DNA of 34,014 nt from Bacteroidales bacterium (GCA_004552965.1 SFMU01000019.1:1-34014), one strand, 5' to 3'. Numbered from the stretch's first letter, positions 8,002-16,994 are shown. Program-made: numbers and translations. The notes: generated from the letters alone by a model not told the origin.

Positions 8002-8749
8002 AAGAATAATACCCTGCCTGGATGTCAAGAACGGACAGGTGGTCAAGGGAATCAATTTCCTGGGGCTGAAGGAGATAGGAGATCCGGTCGAAATGGGCGC
8101 CGAGTATTCTGCCCAGGGTGCCGACGAACTGGTCTATCTTGACATCAGCGCATCCAGTGAGGGGCGGAAGACCTTCACCGACCTGGTGAGGAGGATTTCG
8201 GAAAGAATAGACATTCCGTTCACGGTGGGAGGCGGAATCTCTTCCTTCGAGGACGGTGCCCGCCTCCTGGATGCGGGAGCGGACAAGATAACAATCAATT
8301 CCGCCGCTGTACAGCATCCGGAACTGATAGGGCAGATAGCATCCCACTATGGATCCCAATTCGTGGTGGTGGCCATAGATGCCCGTCAGACTCCTGACGG
8401 GAAGTGGCAGGTGATGACTCACGGAGGGCACAGGGAAACTGACAGGGAACTGTTTTCCTGGGCTGCGGAGGTCCAGGATAGGGGAGCGGGCGAAATCCTT
8501 TTCACCTCGATGGACCACGACGGGACAAAGAACGGCTATGCCTGTCAGGCATATTCGGAAATGGCTTCCTACCTGACGGTTCCGGTCATCGCTTCCGGCG
8601 GAGCCGGCACTGTCGCCCACATCGAAGAGGTGCTGAGGGAGGGAAAGGCAGATGCGGCCCTCGCCGCCAGCATATTCCATTATGGAGAAATAAGGATTCC
8701 TGAACTCAAGCGTAAGCTCCGCGAGGATGGAATCAATGTAAGGATATAG
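7991..8749 (+). CDS. hisF: Imidazole glycerol phosphate synthase, cyclase subunit
   Basis: A 252-residue (beta-alpha)8-barrel cyclase that forms imidazole glycerol phosphate and AICAR from PRFAR and ammonia supplied by HisH. The catalytic aspartates are in IIPCLDVKNGQVVKG (near residue 11) and VVAIDAR (near 130). The phosphate sites TVGGGI and IASGGAGT are intact. Length is normal. It overlaps hisA by 11 bases, so the two are probably translationally coupled. Confidence 0.97.
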   Translation: MLAKRIIPCLDVKNGQVVKGINFLGLKEIGDPVEMGAEYSAQGADELVYLDISASSEGRKTFTDLVRRISERIDIPFTVGGGISSFEDGARLLDAGADKITINSAAVQHPELIGQIASHYGSQFVVVAIDARQTPDGKWQVMTHGGHRETDRELFSWAAEVQDRGAGEILFTSMDHDGTKNGYACQAYSEMASYLTVPVIASGGAGTVAHIEEVLREGKADAALAASIFHYGEIRIPELKRKLREDGINVRI

Positions 8750-8766
8750 TTAAAACTCAAAAAGAT

Positions 8767-9369
8767 ATGATCAGATTCGAAGAATTGAAAAAGGGTGCTG
8801 ACGGGCTGGTCCCGGCCATCGTTCAGGATCAGAACACCCTTCAGGTGCTGATGCTCGGCTACATGGATGCCGAGGCTCTCGCCAAGACTCAGGAAACGGG
8901 CCTCGTGACCTTCTGGAGCCGTTCGCAGGGAAAGATCTGGACAAAGGGAGAGACCAGCGGGAATTATCTTCACCTTGTGTCTGTGGCCGTCGACTGCGAC
9001 AAGGATACCCTTCTTGTCCGCGCAATTCCGGACGGACCGACCTGCCACACGGGTTCCAAGACATGCTGGGGGGATGCCGTTCCGGAAAGTCAGGGTTTCA
9101 TCCGTGAACTGGAGGCTGTTGTCAAAGGCCGCCATGAGCAGATGCCTGAGAAGTCCTACACAACCTCTCTTTTCAAGGCCGGTACGCCAAGAATGGCCCA
9201 GAAAGTGGGTGAGGAAGCGGTGGAGACTGTCATCGAAGCCGTAAAGGGCGATGATGAGAGGATGATCTATGAGGCCTCGGACCTTATCTACCACCTTCTC
9301 GTCCTTCTTGTCAGCAAGGGCTACGGCATCTCCGATCTCGAAAAGGAACTTGTAAAACGCCACAAATAG
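8767..9369 (+). CDS. hisIE: Bifunctional PRA-CH / PRA-PH enzyme HisIE
   Basis: A 200-residue fusion catalysing steps two and three of histidine synthesis. The N-terminal HisI domain (phosphoribosyl-AMP cyclohydrolase) shows LMLGYMD, FWSRSQGKIWTKGETSGN and the metal-binding DCDKDTLL followed by GPTCHTG. The C-terminal HisE domain (phosphoribosyl-ATP pyrophosphatase) shows the helical VGEEAVETVIEA and EASDLIYHLLVLL. It is the last his gene. No terminator follows; the promoter of the next gene lies inside its 3' end. Confidence 0.97.
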   Translation: MIRFEELKKGADGLVPAIVQDQNTLQVLMLGYMDAEALAKTQETGLVTFWSRSQGKIWTKGETSGNYLHLVSVAVDCDKDTLLVRAIPDGPTCHTGSKTCWGDAVPESQGFIRELEAVVKGRHEQMPEKSYTTSLFKAGTPRMAQKVGEEAVETVIEAVKGDDERMIYEASDLIYHLLVLLVSKGYGISDLEKELVKRHK

Positions 9370-9380
9370 ATGTACATTTG
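9350..9380 (+). promoter_or_regulatory. Promoter of the CPBP protease gene
   Basis: A -33 TTG (9350-9352) inside the last codons of hisIE, a 20-base spacer and a -7 box TACATTTG (9373-9380) that matches TAnnTTTG exactly. Transcription should begin near 9386, 22 bases before the ATG at 9408. This separates the next gene from histidine control. Confidence 0.75.
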
Positions 9381-9407
9381 CAGGGTATTTTTCAATCTTG
9401 AGATTCC

Positions 9408-10304
9408 ATGAAAAAGGCCCTGACATATTCATTCCTGCTGATAGCATTCTCATGGACCGTTTACTATGGACTCACCGCTCTGTGGAAAGATTTCTTTGCC
9501 CAGGGCGGTGCTCCCATGTTGCTGTTGAAGTCTGCATACATGCTCTTTCCGATGCTGGTTGCCCTTGTGCTTCAGGCTGTCGGACGTGAGCGTCCGTCTT
9601 CCACCGGTCTTCTGCGGTTCCGTCTTTCATGGACATATCTCGCTGGAATATTCTGCGTGATAGCAGCCGTGCTTCTCGCGATTCCTTTAAGTGCCCTGGC
9701 TCCCGGTGTGAGCATGCACTACGGGGCTGAACAGTTCATCTCCATCAACGGTCTCGAGGGGGCAGCTGCCGAGTCAGTCAGCGCACAGCTCCAGGCCCTG
9801 CCTGCTCCGATGCTGCTGCTGAGCACCGTCCTTTCCGGAGTCCTTGCCGGCTGCACCATCAATGCCCTCTTCGCTTTCGGAGAGGAATACGGGTGGCGCA
9901 ACTACATGGTCTCCGCCCTCAGGGGAGAGAGTTTCCTGAAGGCAGCACTCGTGATCGGCCTGGTCTGGGGCATCTGGCATGCTCCTCTGGTACTTGCCGG
10001 TCACAATTATCCCCAGCATCCGGTAGCGGGAGTCGCAATGATGTGTGTCTTCTGCATCCTTGCCGGCATCGTAGAACTCTATTTCACGCTCATGACAGGG
10101 TCGGTCTTCATCGCTGCAGTCATCCATGGCAACATCAACGCAATGGCTGCCATGGTGGTGATGTTCGTCATCGGCGGCAATGACCTGACCGTCGGCCTGA
10201 CCGGTCTTGGCGGCTTCCTCGCCTTCGCCCTCGTCATCCTTGCGCTGTGGTTGTACGACCGGAGAAGCGGCCGGAACATCATGACCTCTCCGATCGAATG
10301 CTGA
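9408..10304 (+). CDS. CPBP-family intramembrane metalloprotease
   Basis: A 298-residue polytopic membrane protein with about seven to eight hydrophobic segments. It carries the three motifs of the CPBP (CAAX protease and bacteriocin-processing, formerly Abi) family: GEEYGWRNYM (158-167, the EExxxR glutamates and arginine), IWHAPL (189-194) and VIHGNINA (238-245). All predicted metal-binding and catalytic residues are present. Family members process prenylated proteins or peptides, or give self-immunity, but no substrate is evident nearby. It has its own promoter and is followed after 23 bases by a secreted phosphoesterase. Confidence 0.88.
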   Translation: MKKALTYSFLLIAFSWTVYYGLTALWKDFFAQGGAPMLLLKSAYMLFPMLVALVLQAVGRERPSSTGLLRFRLSWTYLAGIFCVIAAVLLAIPLSALAPGVSMHYGAEQFISINGLEGAAAESVSAQLQALPAPMLLLSTVLSGVLAGCTINALFAFGEEYGWRNYMVSALRGESFLKAALVIGLVWGIWHAPLVLAGHNYPQHPVAGVAMMCVFCILAGIVELYFTLMTGSVFIAAVIHGNINAMAAMVVMFVIGGNDLTVGLTGLGGFLAFALVILALWLYDRRSGRNIMTSPIEC

Positions 10305-10327
10305 TTCGGCATTAATCTTTTCTGAAT

Positions 10328-11497
10328 ATGCGAAAGTCCATCTTCTCACTCTTAATCTTCTTCACGGCCACAGCATTGCTCCGGGCCCAGGATCCGTTCG
10401 GAATCATCCACGGTCCTTATCTCCAGAATGTAACATCCTCGGAGGCAACTGTCGTGTGGGTGGCAAGCTCATCTTCAGTTGGCTGGGTCGAACTTGCCCC
10501 GGACGACGGATCCCATTTCTATGCCGAGGAACGTCCGAGGTACTATGATTGCCGGAACGGAATCAAGACCCAGTCCAGAATCCATTCCGTAAGGCTTACC
10601 GGCCTGAAACCGGGAACTACCTACCGGTACAGGGTCTTTGCCACCGAGATCGTCAGCCGCAGCGGCTGGTATGTGGATTATGGCAGGACTTCCGCGACGA
10701 ATGTATATTCAAAGAAACCGCTCAGGCTGACTACTCTGGATGAGGATGCCTCCAGCGTCTCTTTCGCAATGGTCAATGACATCCACGGCGACTCCGGGAA
10801 ACTCGAGGATCTTCTGCGCCAGTGCAATCTTGACGAGACGGATATGGTTCTCTTCGTGGGCGACATGGTCTCCCAGTTCAGCAGCGAGGAGGCTGTTTTC
10901 GGCGGATTCATGGACAAGGCCGTCGAACTCTTCGCATCGGAGAAACCTATGTACTACACCCGCGGCAACCACGAGACGAGGGGAGACCTTGCCTTCAACT
11001 TTCAGGACTATTTTTCGACCCGGCAGGAACACATCTACTATATGTTCCGTCACGGACCGGTCTGCTTCGTGGCATTGGACTGCGGCGAGGACAAACCTGA
11101 CAGCGATCTGGAGTACAGCGGCATCAACTGCTACGACCAGTATCGGGACGAGCAGGCCGAATGGCTCCGGAAGGTGGTCTCCAGCAAAGAGTTCCAGTCG
11201 GCTCCTTTCAGGATTGTGACCTGTCATATGCCTTCCACAAGCGGCTGGCACGGGGACAATGAAATCAGGGAGAAGTTCATCCCTATCCTCAATAAAGCCG
11301 GTGTCGATGTGATGCTGAGCGGGCATCTGCACAAATTCCAGCGCACGGCTCCCGGTGAGGTGGCAGCTTTCCCGATAGTCATCAATTCCAATGACGATGT
11401 GCTTCAATGCAAAGTCACACCGGACGAACTGCAGATCAGGATTGTTTCCCGGGAAGGCAAACTCCTGGACACAATTACCATCAGGAAACACAAATAG
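10328..11497 (+). CDS. Secreted metallophosphoesterase with N-terminal FN3-like domain
   Basis: A 389-residue exported phosphoesterase. The signal peptide covers about residues 1-20 (cleavage near LRAQ). A purple-acid-phosphatase-type N-terminal beta-sandwich follows (HGPYLQNVTSSEATVVW, then GLKPGTTYRYRV). The calcineurin-like catalytic domain shows NDIHGD, FVGDMVSQ, RGNHETRG, CHMPS and SGHLHKFQR, giving the complete metal-ligand set. The likely role is release of phosphate from an organic ester in the periplasm or at the surface; the substrate is not known. The start codon is embedded in GAATATG. It is followed 22 bases later by another secreted protein. Confidence 0.88.
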   Translation: MRKSIFSLLIFFTATALLRAQDPFGIIHGPYLQNVTSSEATVVWVASSSSVGWVELAPDDGSHFYAEERPRYYDCRNGIKTQSRIHSVRLTGLKPGTTYRYRVFATEIVSRSGWYVDYGRTSATNVYSKKPLRLTTLDEDASSVSFAMVNDIHGDSGKLEDLLRQCNLDETDMVLFVGDMVSQFSSEEAVFGGFMDKAVELFASEKPMYYTRGNHETRGDLAFNFQDYFSTRQEHIYYMFRHGPVCFVALDCGEDKPDSDLEYSGINCYDQYRDEQAEWLRKVVSSKEFQSAPFRIVTCHMPSTSGWHGDNEIREKFIPILNKAGVDVMLSGHLHKFQRTAPGEVAAFPIVINSNDDVLQCKVTPDELQIRIVSREGKLLDTITIRKHK

Positions 11498-11519
11498 TAA
11501 CTACCGATAACCCTTGATT

Positions 11520-13301
11520 ATGAAAAAGATTCTTCTGGCCATCCTGGCCACCTTGATGCTGGCTTCTTCCGCATCGGCCTCTGACGCGGTTCTTTACCGC
11601 AACGGGCGGACTGACTACCGGATCATCCTTTCCCGTGAGGCCCAGCCTGCCGAACTCACTGCAGTCCGCGAACTGGCAACCTATCTCGAGAAGATCACCG
11701 GAACGGCCCCTCTTGCCTATTATGACACCGATGTTGCTCCCGGCAAACGGGAGATCATCGTCGGACGGACCAACCGTGAAGAAACCTTTCCGCTTGACCG
11801 GAGTTCTCTTGGTGAGGACGGGCTGATGATAAAGTGGAAGGGCTCCTCGGTCTTCATCACCGGGCCCCAGACCAACTACGGACGCGGTACTCTCTATGCC
11901 GCGTACGAATTCCTCCGTCTTCTGGGTTGTGAATTCTATGCCAAGGACACTGAGGTCATCCCTGAAACTAAGGATCTGAAAGTGGAGAAGAAGGACATAG
12001 TCCAGGTCTCTCCGTTCGAGCACAGGGACATCTACTGGTCCTGTGTCTTCGGTGAGGAGATAAGCGCGAAACTCAGGCTGAATGCCTGTCTGACGACAGA
12101 AAAGAGGAACCTGCGTCCTGAATATGGCGGGATGCGCACCTACACTGCCAACAAGTTCGTGCACACCTTCGACAAGATCATTCCTCCTTCGGAATATTTC
12201 GAGTCGCATCCTGAATATTTCTCCGAAATCAACGGCGAAAGGACCTGCAAGCATCTCTATTCGCAGATCTGCATGTCCAATCCGGATGTGCTCAGGCTCA
12301 CTGTCGAAAAAGTCAAGGAGTGGATCCGCGAAGATCCCGAATCCAGGATCATCTCCGTGTCGCAGAACGACAGCTTTGTGATCGAGTCCTATTGCGACTG
12401 CGAAAAATGCCATGCGATCAACGAGGAGGAAGGCTCCCCGGCGGGCAGCCTCCTGCGGTTCACGAATGCAGTTGCCGATGCGATAAAGGATGAGTTCCCG
12501 GATGTTGCAGTGGACATGCTTGCCTACCAGTATTCCACTGTTCCGCCGAAGATCACCGTGCCCCGTCCGAATGTCGTAGTCCGTTACTGCACCGGTGCCT
12601 GCTACCCGCATCCTATAGAGGAATGCCAGGTCAATGCAGGACCGAAGTCATACATCGAGAAGTGGAATCAGATCTGCGACCGTCTCTACATCTGGGACTA
12701 CACGACCAACTTTGCCCAGTATCTCTGCCCGATTGCCAATTTCGGCTCCCTGCAGCCGAATCTGCAGTTCTTCAGGAACCACGGCGTGAAAGGCGTCTTC
12801 GAGCAGGGAATGTACCAGGAAGGTGAGAGCGGCGAATTCGGCGACCTGCGCGCCTATGTGCTTGCCAGGCTGATGTGGAATCCGGATGAGAATCTGGAAT
12901 CCCTTGTGAAGGGCTTCCTGGATGCCTTCTACGGCAATGCCGCTGTCTATGTCGGAGAGTTTCTGGACCTGCTCCACAAAAGGGTTCTGGAATCCGGCGT
13001 GCATTTCGGGCCTGCCTTCGATTGCGGCGACCGCCTGAACAATCTCTTCTCGCCTGAGGACCTAGAACATCTTGACGGGGTCTGGGCTGATGCTGTTGCC
13101 TCCTGTGAGCCGGGCAGTAAGGAGCAGATCCATGTCCTGCGCTCCCAGATCTGCTACCGGTTCTACAAACAGTGCTGCAAGGTCAGGGAATTCGCAGGAG
13201 ATTCCGCAAAGGAGGACCGTGCCCTGGCTGCCGATTGTCACAGGCTTGGAGTCACCAGGTGGAACGAAGGAGTCAACGTTCCTTGGATAGAAGCCGAATG
13301 A
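11520..13301 (+). CDS. Secreted DUF4838 / GH20-like N-domain protein
   Basis: A 593-residue exported protein. I start it at the ATG at 11520 (MKKILLAILATLML), which opens a clear signal peptide, rather than the in-frame TTG six bases upstream. Residues 25-130 resemble the small alpha/beta domain found ahead of glycosidase barrels (AVRELATYLEKITG, EIIVGRTNREE, GTLYAAYEFLRLLGCEFY). The central part matches DUF4838, a family found in Bacteroidota polysaccharide-related loci, with conserved HPEYFSE, QICMSNPDVL, a CDCEKC cluster and VDMLAYQYS. It is probably a glycan-active enzyme, but activity and substrate are unproven. No SusC/SusD genes are nearby. Confidence 0.85.
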   Translation: MKKILLAILATLMLASSASASDAVLYRNGRTDYRIILSREAQPAELTAVRELATYLEKITGTAPLAYYDTDVAPGKREIIVGRTNREETFPLDRSSLGEDGLMIKWKGSSVFITGPQTNYGRGTLYAAYEFLRLLGCEFYAKDTEVIPETKDLKVEKKDIVQVSPFEHRDIYWSCVFGEEISAKLRLNACLTTEKRNLRPEYGGMRTYTANKFVHTFDKIIPPSEYFESHPEYFSEINGERTCKHLYSQICMSNPDVLRLTVEKVKEWIREDPESRIISVSQNDSFVIESYCDCEKCHAINEEEGSPAGSLLRFTNAVADAIKDEFPDVAVDMLAYQYSTVPPKITVPRPNVVVRYCTGACYPHPIEECQVNAGPKSYIEKWNQICDRLYIWDYTTNFAQYLCPIANFGSLQPNLQFFRNHGVKGVFEQGMYQEGESGEFGDLRAYVLARLMWNPDENLESLVKGFLDAFYGNAAVYVGEFLDLLHKRVLESGVHFGPAFDCGDRLNNLFSPEDLEHLDGVWADAVASCEPGSKEQIHVLRSQICYRFYKQCCKVREFAGDSAKEDRALAADCHRLGVTRWNEGVNVPWIEAE

Positions 13302-13332
13302 CCCTCCTTGCCAAGGCCTGACTTGAAACTGA

Positions 13333-14724
13333 ATGGAAAACCCAAAGACCGAACTTCAAATGGACAATACAAAAGAACTTGAAACCAGGAAGATAAGTGA
13401 GCTGCTCTGGATCTACGCCCTCCCCGCCGTAATCAGTCAGATCATTTCTTCCATCTACAACATGGCAGACCGGATGTTCATAGGCCAGGGAGTCAGCGCC
13501 CTGGCCATTGCCGGTCTGGGCATCACGATGCCGATAATGAACATAATCCACGCCCTCGGCTCTCTCGTCGGAGCCGGCTCATCGGCGAGGATGTCCATCG
13601 TCCTTGGACTCAAGGATGTCCGCTGGGCTGAGAAGATTCTCGGCAACAGCATGATCCTGACCGTCATATTCGGAGCCATTTTCATGACCTTCGGCTATGT
13701 CTTCATGGATGACATCCTTTCGATGTTCGGAGCGACCGCAAACACGATTGCCTATGCCAGGGAGTATCTTCTGATCGTTCTCCCCGGAATGTTCCTGACA
13801 ACAGTCACGTTCAACCTTACCGGTCTCATCCGAGCTTCCGGCTATCCGAAGAAATCGATGTTCATCCTTGCCGGAGGAGCAGTGCTGAACATAATCCTGG
13901 ATCCGCTCTTCATCTTTGTGTTCGACTGGGGTATCGCCGGCGCGGCCTGGGCCACGACCATCTCCATGGCCTCTTCAGCGATTGTCTCCGTCCTGCATTT
14001 CGTTGACAGGAAGTCCTTCATCAGATTCCGTCGCCATGCCTGGACTCCGAAGCTCTACATATTCAAGAACATCCTCATGATAGGCATGAGTCCGTTCCTG
14101 ATGAATGTCGCCGCTTCGGCTGTCGTCGCTCTCGAGAACACCCAGCTCATCCGCTACGGCGGAGATATGGCGGTCGCGACCCTCGGAGTGGTGAATACCT
14201 TCGCAAGCCTTCTTGTCATGATCATGCTTGGAATATGCCAGGGCATGCAGCCGATTGCAGGCTACAACTACGGGGCCGGTCACCCGGACCGTCTCAAAGC
14301 GGTGTATTCACTGGCCATGAAGTGCAATGTCCTGGTGGGCATTGTCGCCACCATCCTGGGAATGTCGATTCCGGGACTGATCTGCCGCCTTTTCTCGAGT
14401 GATGCCCAACTGCTTGAAATGTCCAGGCCGGCGATGCGCTACCTGACCGTGATGATGCCGCTGATCGCCTTCACGATCACCAATTCCAATTTCTTCCAGT
14501 CCATCGACAAACCGTGGATCGCAATCATCACCAGTCTTTCGCGCCAGGTCATTTTCCTCCTTCCGATGATCTACATCATCCCTGCCATCTATGTCAGGAT
14601 GGGGATGGAAGGGCTCACAGGCCTTTGGATGGGCAGCACAGTCAGCGATATGCTTGGCGCCATGCTGGCATTCGCGCTGATGCTGACTCAGAGAAAGGTA
14701 TTCAGGACCAGACTGAAGACCTGA
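13333..14724 (+). CDS. MATE-family efflux transporter
   Basis: A 463-residue inner-membrane antiporter with about 12 hydrophobic helices in two similar halves. MATE signatures include PAVISQIISSIYNMADRMFI near the N-terminus, GAGSSARMSI, LTGLIRASGYPK (about 163-174) and the second-half GICQGMQPIAGYNYGA. Relatives export cationic drugs or metabolites in exchange for Na+ or H+. An alternative start is the ATG at 13360. The stop lies inside the first copy of a 24-bp tandem repeat. The next gene is convergent. Confidence 0.93.
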   Translation: MENPKTELQMDNTKELETRKISELLWIYALPAVISQIISSIYNMADRMFIGQGVSALAIAGLGITMPIMNIIHALGSLVGAGSSARMSIVLGLKDVRWAEKILGNSMILTVIFGAIFMTFGYVFMDDILSMFGATANTIAYAREYLLIVLPGMFLTTVTFNLTGLIRASGYPKKSMFILAGGAVLNIILDPLFIFVFDWGIAGAAWATTISMASSAIVSVLHFVDRKSFIRFRRHAWTPKLYIFKNILMIGMSPFLMNVAASAVVALENTQLIRYGGDMAVATLGVVNTFASLLVMIMLGICQGMQPIAGYNYGAGHPDRLKAVYSLAMKCNVLVGIVATILGMSIPGLICRLFSSDAQLLEMSRPAMRYLTVMMPLIAFTITNSNFFQSIDKPWIAIITSLSRQVIFLLPMIYIIPAIYVRMGMEGLTGLWMGSTVSDMLGAMLAFALMLTQRKVFRTRLKT

Positions 14725-14800
14725 CAGGAGACCGGGCCTGAGACTTGACAGGAGACAGGGCCTGAGACTTGACAGGAGATCGGGCCTGAGACTTGACAGG
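14719..14800. repeat. 24-bp tandem repeat, 3.4 copies
   Basis: Units start at 14719, 14743 and 14767, with a partial fourth at 14791. The consensus is ACTTGACAGGAGAC plus GGGCCTGAG with one or two base changes between copies. It overlaps the stop codon of the MATE gene, and each unit adds another in-frame TGA. It lies between two convergent genes. It is not a recognisable terminator. Confidence 0.85.
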
Positions 14801-14804
14801 GGGG

Positions 14805-16673
14805 TCAATCCTCTTCGGTGACTTTCCTCCAGCGCATGAGCCGGACGGTAACAACTATTCCGGCCTTGTTGCCGATGTCGAAACGGACGGTGTCTCCGGG
14901 TTTTCCCTCGAAGCCGAACTTCTTCCATGCCTCTTCCATGTTCATCGTGAAAGTCTTCCATTCCTTGGTGGCTTCCAGGGTGAATGCGGTCTCGATCCCT
15001 CCTGCAGGGCCATGTACACCATAGCCTCCGGAGCACCAGAAGAACTCGCAGACGGCTTTTTCCGAGGCCTTGTACTGGAACACCAGAACCGGCCCGTCAG
15101 CCTGCCTCTCCAGACTCTTCAATGGGATGAACGGATCTCTTCCGGTTGTGGTGAAAACCCACTCTGAAGGGTCCCTGTCATTCTTCTGTTCCGCTTTCAT
15201 CGAATTGGCGCCATGTGATGTGTGAGGAATGAGATACTCGATGCTTTCGTAATAATTGACGTCATCGTCCTCCGGCATATTCCTGACTGTCCATCCCTGA
15301 GGTACGCCTGAGGATCCTGTGTGGCTCCAGTCTGCATCGGGGCTCATCGAAAAGACTCCTTCCGGACTCACTCCTTCGACCCAGCCGGATGTGAAACTTC
15401 CGTCCTCGGGCGATGTGAGGAACAAAGCCTTGATGTAGGATAGCCGGCTGCAGCCGCTGAACATCCTGTCGTAGCAGTGAGGCTTGACTGTCCTTGAAGT
15501 CAGCGATGGCGAGCGCGTGAGGGCCTGCAGACCGCTGAACAGCCCGTAGAAACAGTATTCTTCAGGGATTTCCCCGATTTTCAGATCCGGATCCAGAAGG
15601 GTCATTATGCTCCCGCTTGCCTCGAGCGATCCCGTACCTTCGAATCGATAGTAGTCAGTGGCGCTCTTGCTGAATGTAAGGTTTGTTTCCACACTTGCAT
15701 GGAACGACACCTCCTCTCCGTCCGAAAGGCTGATTTCTTCTCCGACAGTGTATGGCATCCATTCTCCGCCAAGGCTGTAGTCCAGAAGGACTTCACCAGG
15801 GTTGCCAATTCTCTTCAATGCTATCGTCGATTGTCCCTCCGACCTGAATCTGATGGGCTCTACTTCAGTAACATAGCCGAATTCTATGGTTTCCAGTGCA
15901 GTGACGCAGCCGCGTCCGACGCTCACCGGATCGATGGTCCTGAATTTGAATACCTCTCCTGAGGATGACACCATCTCGACCGTCACTCCTTTGGTGAAAG
16001 AGGTCGGGGGCAGCACGAAATGGAAGACGGCGGACTCGAAAGTACTGTTGCCGGCCCATATTCCCTTGCCGCAGTCGACGGTAATTGCTGTCCCTGCACC
16101 ATCCGACATTGCCACCGAAGGGTCTGCATATTCACTTGCCCGCACGAATGCTTCCCCTGCAATCTTCTCGCCGTTGTTCCCGGTAAGCCGTATCGAGGTC
16201 AGGGTGATGCTTCCTATGACTTTGACTTTCAAGTACCCGCAGACGTTCCTGAACACCAGATTGTTGCTCCTGCTGACAGCCACCATCGGATTCATGTGCT
16301 GTGCAACGGTGTTTCTCCGGTAGGTCTGGATTTCGGGGATGTCGAGGCGGATGGCGCCTTCTCCCGAAACCGTGTTCGATTCGCTGTAGGGATACACGGC
16401 ACGGATTTCGGCTCCTTTTTCCCAGGTGGCTTCCTCATCTCCCAGAAGAGAGAATGCCCCCTGTCCGCGATAGAGGAATTTATGGTTTATGTGGTCAGGT
16501 GTGAATATGCTGAGCTTGTCTCCGCCGAGCCATTCCATCATCCCGCCCTCCTCTATGGTTGCGCTGACGGTACAGGTCTCGTCTCCTGGGACATCCCCTT
16601 CACCTTCTGGCTGTTTTTCGGTACATCCAAATAGGACTATTGTCAATGCGGCTAGTGTCAGAAAACGTTTCAT
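14805..16673 (-). CDS. Surface lipoprotein, fimbrillin-like with BspA-type repeat
   Basis: A 622-residue lipoprotein. The start MKRFLTLAALTI is chosen because it opens a short signal peptide with lipobox LFGC (Cys17); an upstream in-frame ATG would lie inside the -7 promoter box. Residues about 30-260 look like the fimbrillin/Mfa-like beta fold of Bacteroidales lipoproteins (WLGGDKLSIF, AVYPYS, NPMVAVS, FRNVCGYLKVKV). A middle part carries a BspA-like repeat element (YGLFSGLQAL, YDRMFSGCSRLSYI). The C-terminal about 140 residues may form a carbohydrate-binding-like beta-sandwich. The role is probably adhesion or ligand binding at the cell surface, unproven. It is a single-gene unit between a convergent MATE gene and tRNA-Asn. 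Confidence 0.78.
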   Translation of the reverse strand: MKRFLTLAALTIVLFGCTEKQPEGEGDVPGDETCTVSATIEEGGMMEWLGGDKLSIFTPDHINHKFLYRGQGAFSLLGDEEATWEKGAEIRAVYPYSESNTVSGEGAIRLDIPEIQTYRRNTVAQHMNPMVAVSRSNNLVFRNVCGYLKVKVIGSITLTSIRLTGNNGEKIAGEAFVRASEYADPSVAMSDGAGTAITVDCGKGIWAGNSTFESAVFHFVLPPTSFTKGVTVEMVSSSGEVFKFRTIDPVSVGRGCVTALETIEFGYVTEVEPIRFRSEGQSTIALKRIGNPGEVLLDYSLGGEWMPYTVGEEISLSDGEEVSFHASVETNLTFSKSATDYYRFEGTGSLEASGSIMTLLDPDLKIGEIPEEYCFYGLFSGLQALTRSPSLTSRTVKPHCYDRMFSGCSRLSYIKALFLTSPEDGSFTSGWVEGVSPEGVFSMSPDADWSHTGSSGVPQGWTVRNMPEDDDVNYYESIEYLIPHTSHGANSMKAEQKNDRDPSEWVFTTTGRDPFIPLKSLERQADGPVLVFQYKASEKAVCEFFWCSGGYGVHGPAGGIETAFTLEATKEWKTFTMNMEEAWKKFGFEGKPGDTVRFDIGNKAGIVVTVRLMRWRKVTEED

Positions 16674-16678
16674 GGACA

Positions 16679-16709
16679 CAAATATCGTCATTTTTCAATC
16701 CGCATCAAA
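16679..16709 (-). promoter_or_regulatory. Promoter of the surface lipoprotein gene
   Basis: Minus strand: -33 TTTG (16709-16706), a 19-base spacer and -7 box GATATTTG (16686-16679). The -7 box ends five bases before the ATG at 16673, so the transcript should begin at or within a base or two of the start codon. Confidence 0.7.
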
Positions 16710-16808
16710 GAATTAGCTCTGTATGGGAAAAGGGAATTGAAACTTTCTCTGTTCCGGTTGCCCTGCACCCGTTCAGATGCGAAGGTTGTTTGAAGCCACC
16801 ATATTATG

Positions 16809-16847
16809 AAAAAAAGACAGACTGTCGATTCCGACAATCTGTCTTTT
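16809..16847 (-). terminator. Rho-independent terminator of tRNA-Asn
   Basis: A perfect 10-bp outer stem (16812-16821 with 16838-16847) plus five inner pairs and a four-base loop, followed on the minus strand by a T run (16815-16809). It starts a few bases after the tRNA 3' end. Confidence 0.85.
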
Positions 16848-16851
16848 GTTG

Positions 16852-16925
16852 CTCCTGAAGCAGGACTTGAACCTGCGACCCTCTGATTAACAGTCAGATG
16901 CTCTAACCAACTGAGCTATTCAGGA
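16852..16925 (-). tRNA. tRNA-Asn (anticodon GTT)
   Basis: On the minus strand the acceptor stem is TCCTGAA (16925-16919) with TTCAGGA (16859-16853) and discriminator G. The anticodon loop CTGTTAA gives GTT for asparagine, and the T arm contains GGTTCAAGTCC. The CCA end is not encoded, unlike in tRNA-His at the left end. Confidence 0.96.
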
Positions 16926-16963
16926 ATATTTCGGGGTTTGTGCCCTTTTCCCTTTCGGGATTG

Positions 16964-16994
16964 CAAAGGTACAACAAAAATGGTTATCTGCAAA
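16964..16994 (-). promoter_or_regulatory. Promoter of tRNA-Asn
   Basis: Minus strand: -33 TTTG (16994-16991), a 19-base spacer and -7 box TACCTTTG (16971-16964), a full match to TAnnTTTG. The tRNA starts 38 bases further on, so a short 5' leader is probably trimmed. Confidence 0.82.

Noticed and set aside
14308..15036. Minus-strand ORF with eight-residue Leu/Ser/Arg repeats
   Set aside because: The repeats are the 24-bp tandem repeat read on the other strand; the flanks are antisense to the MATE and lipoprotein genes.
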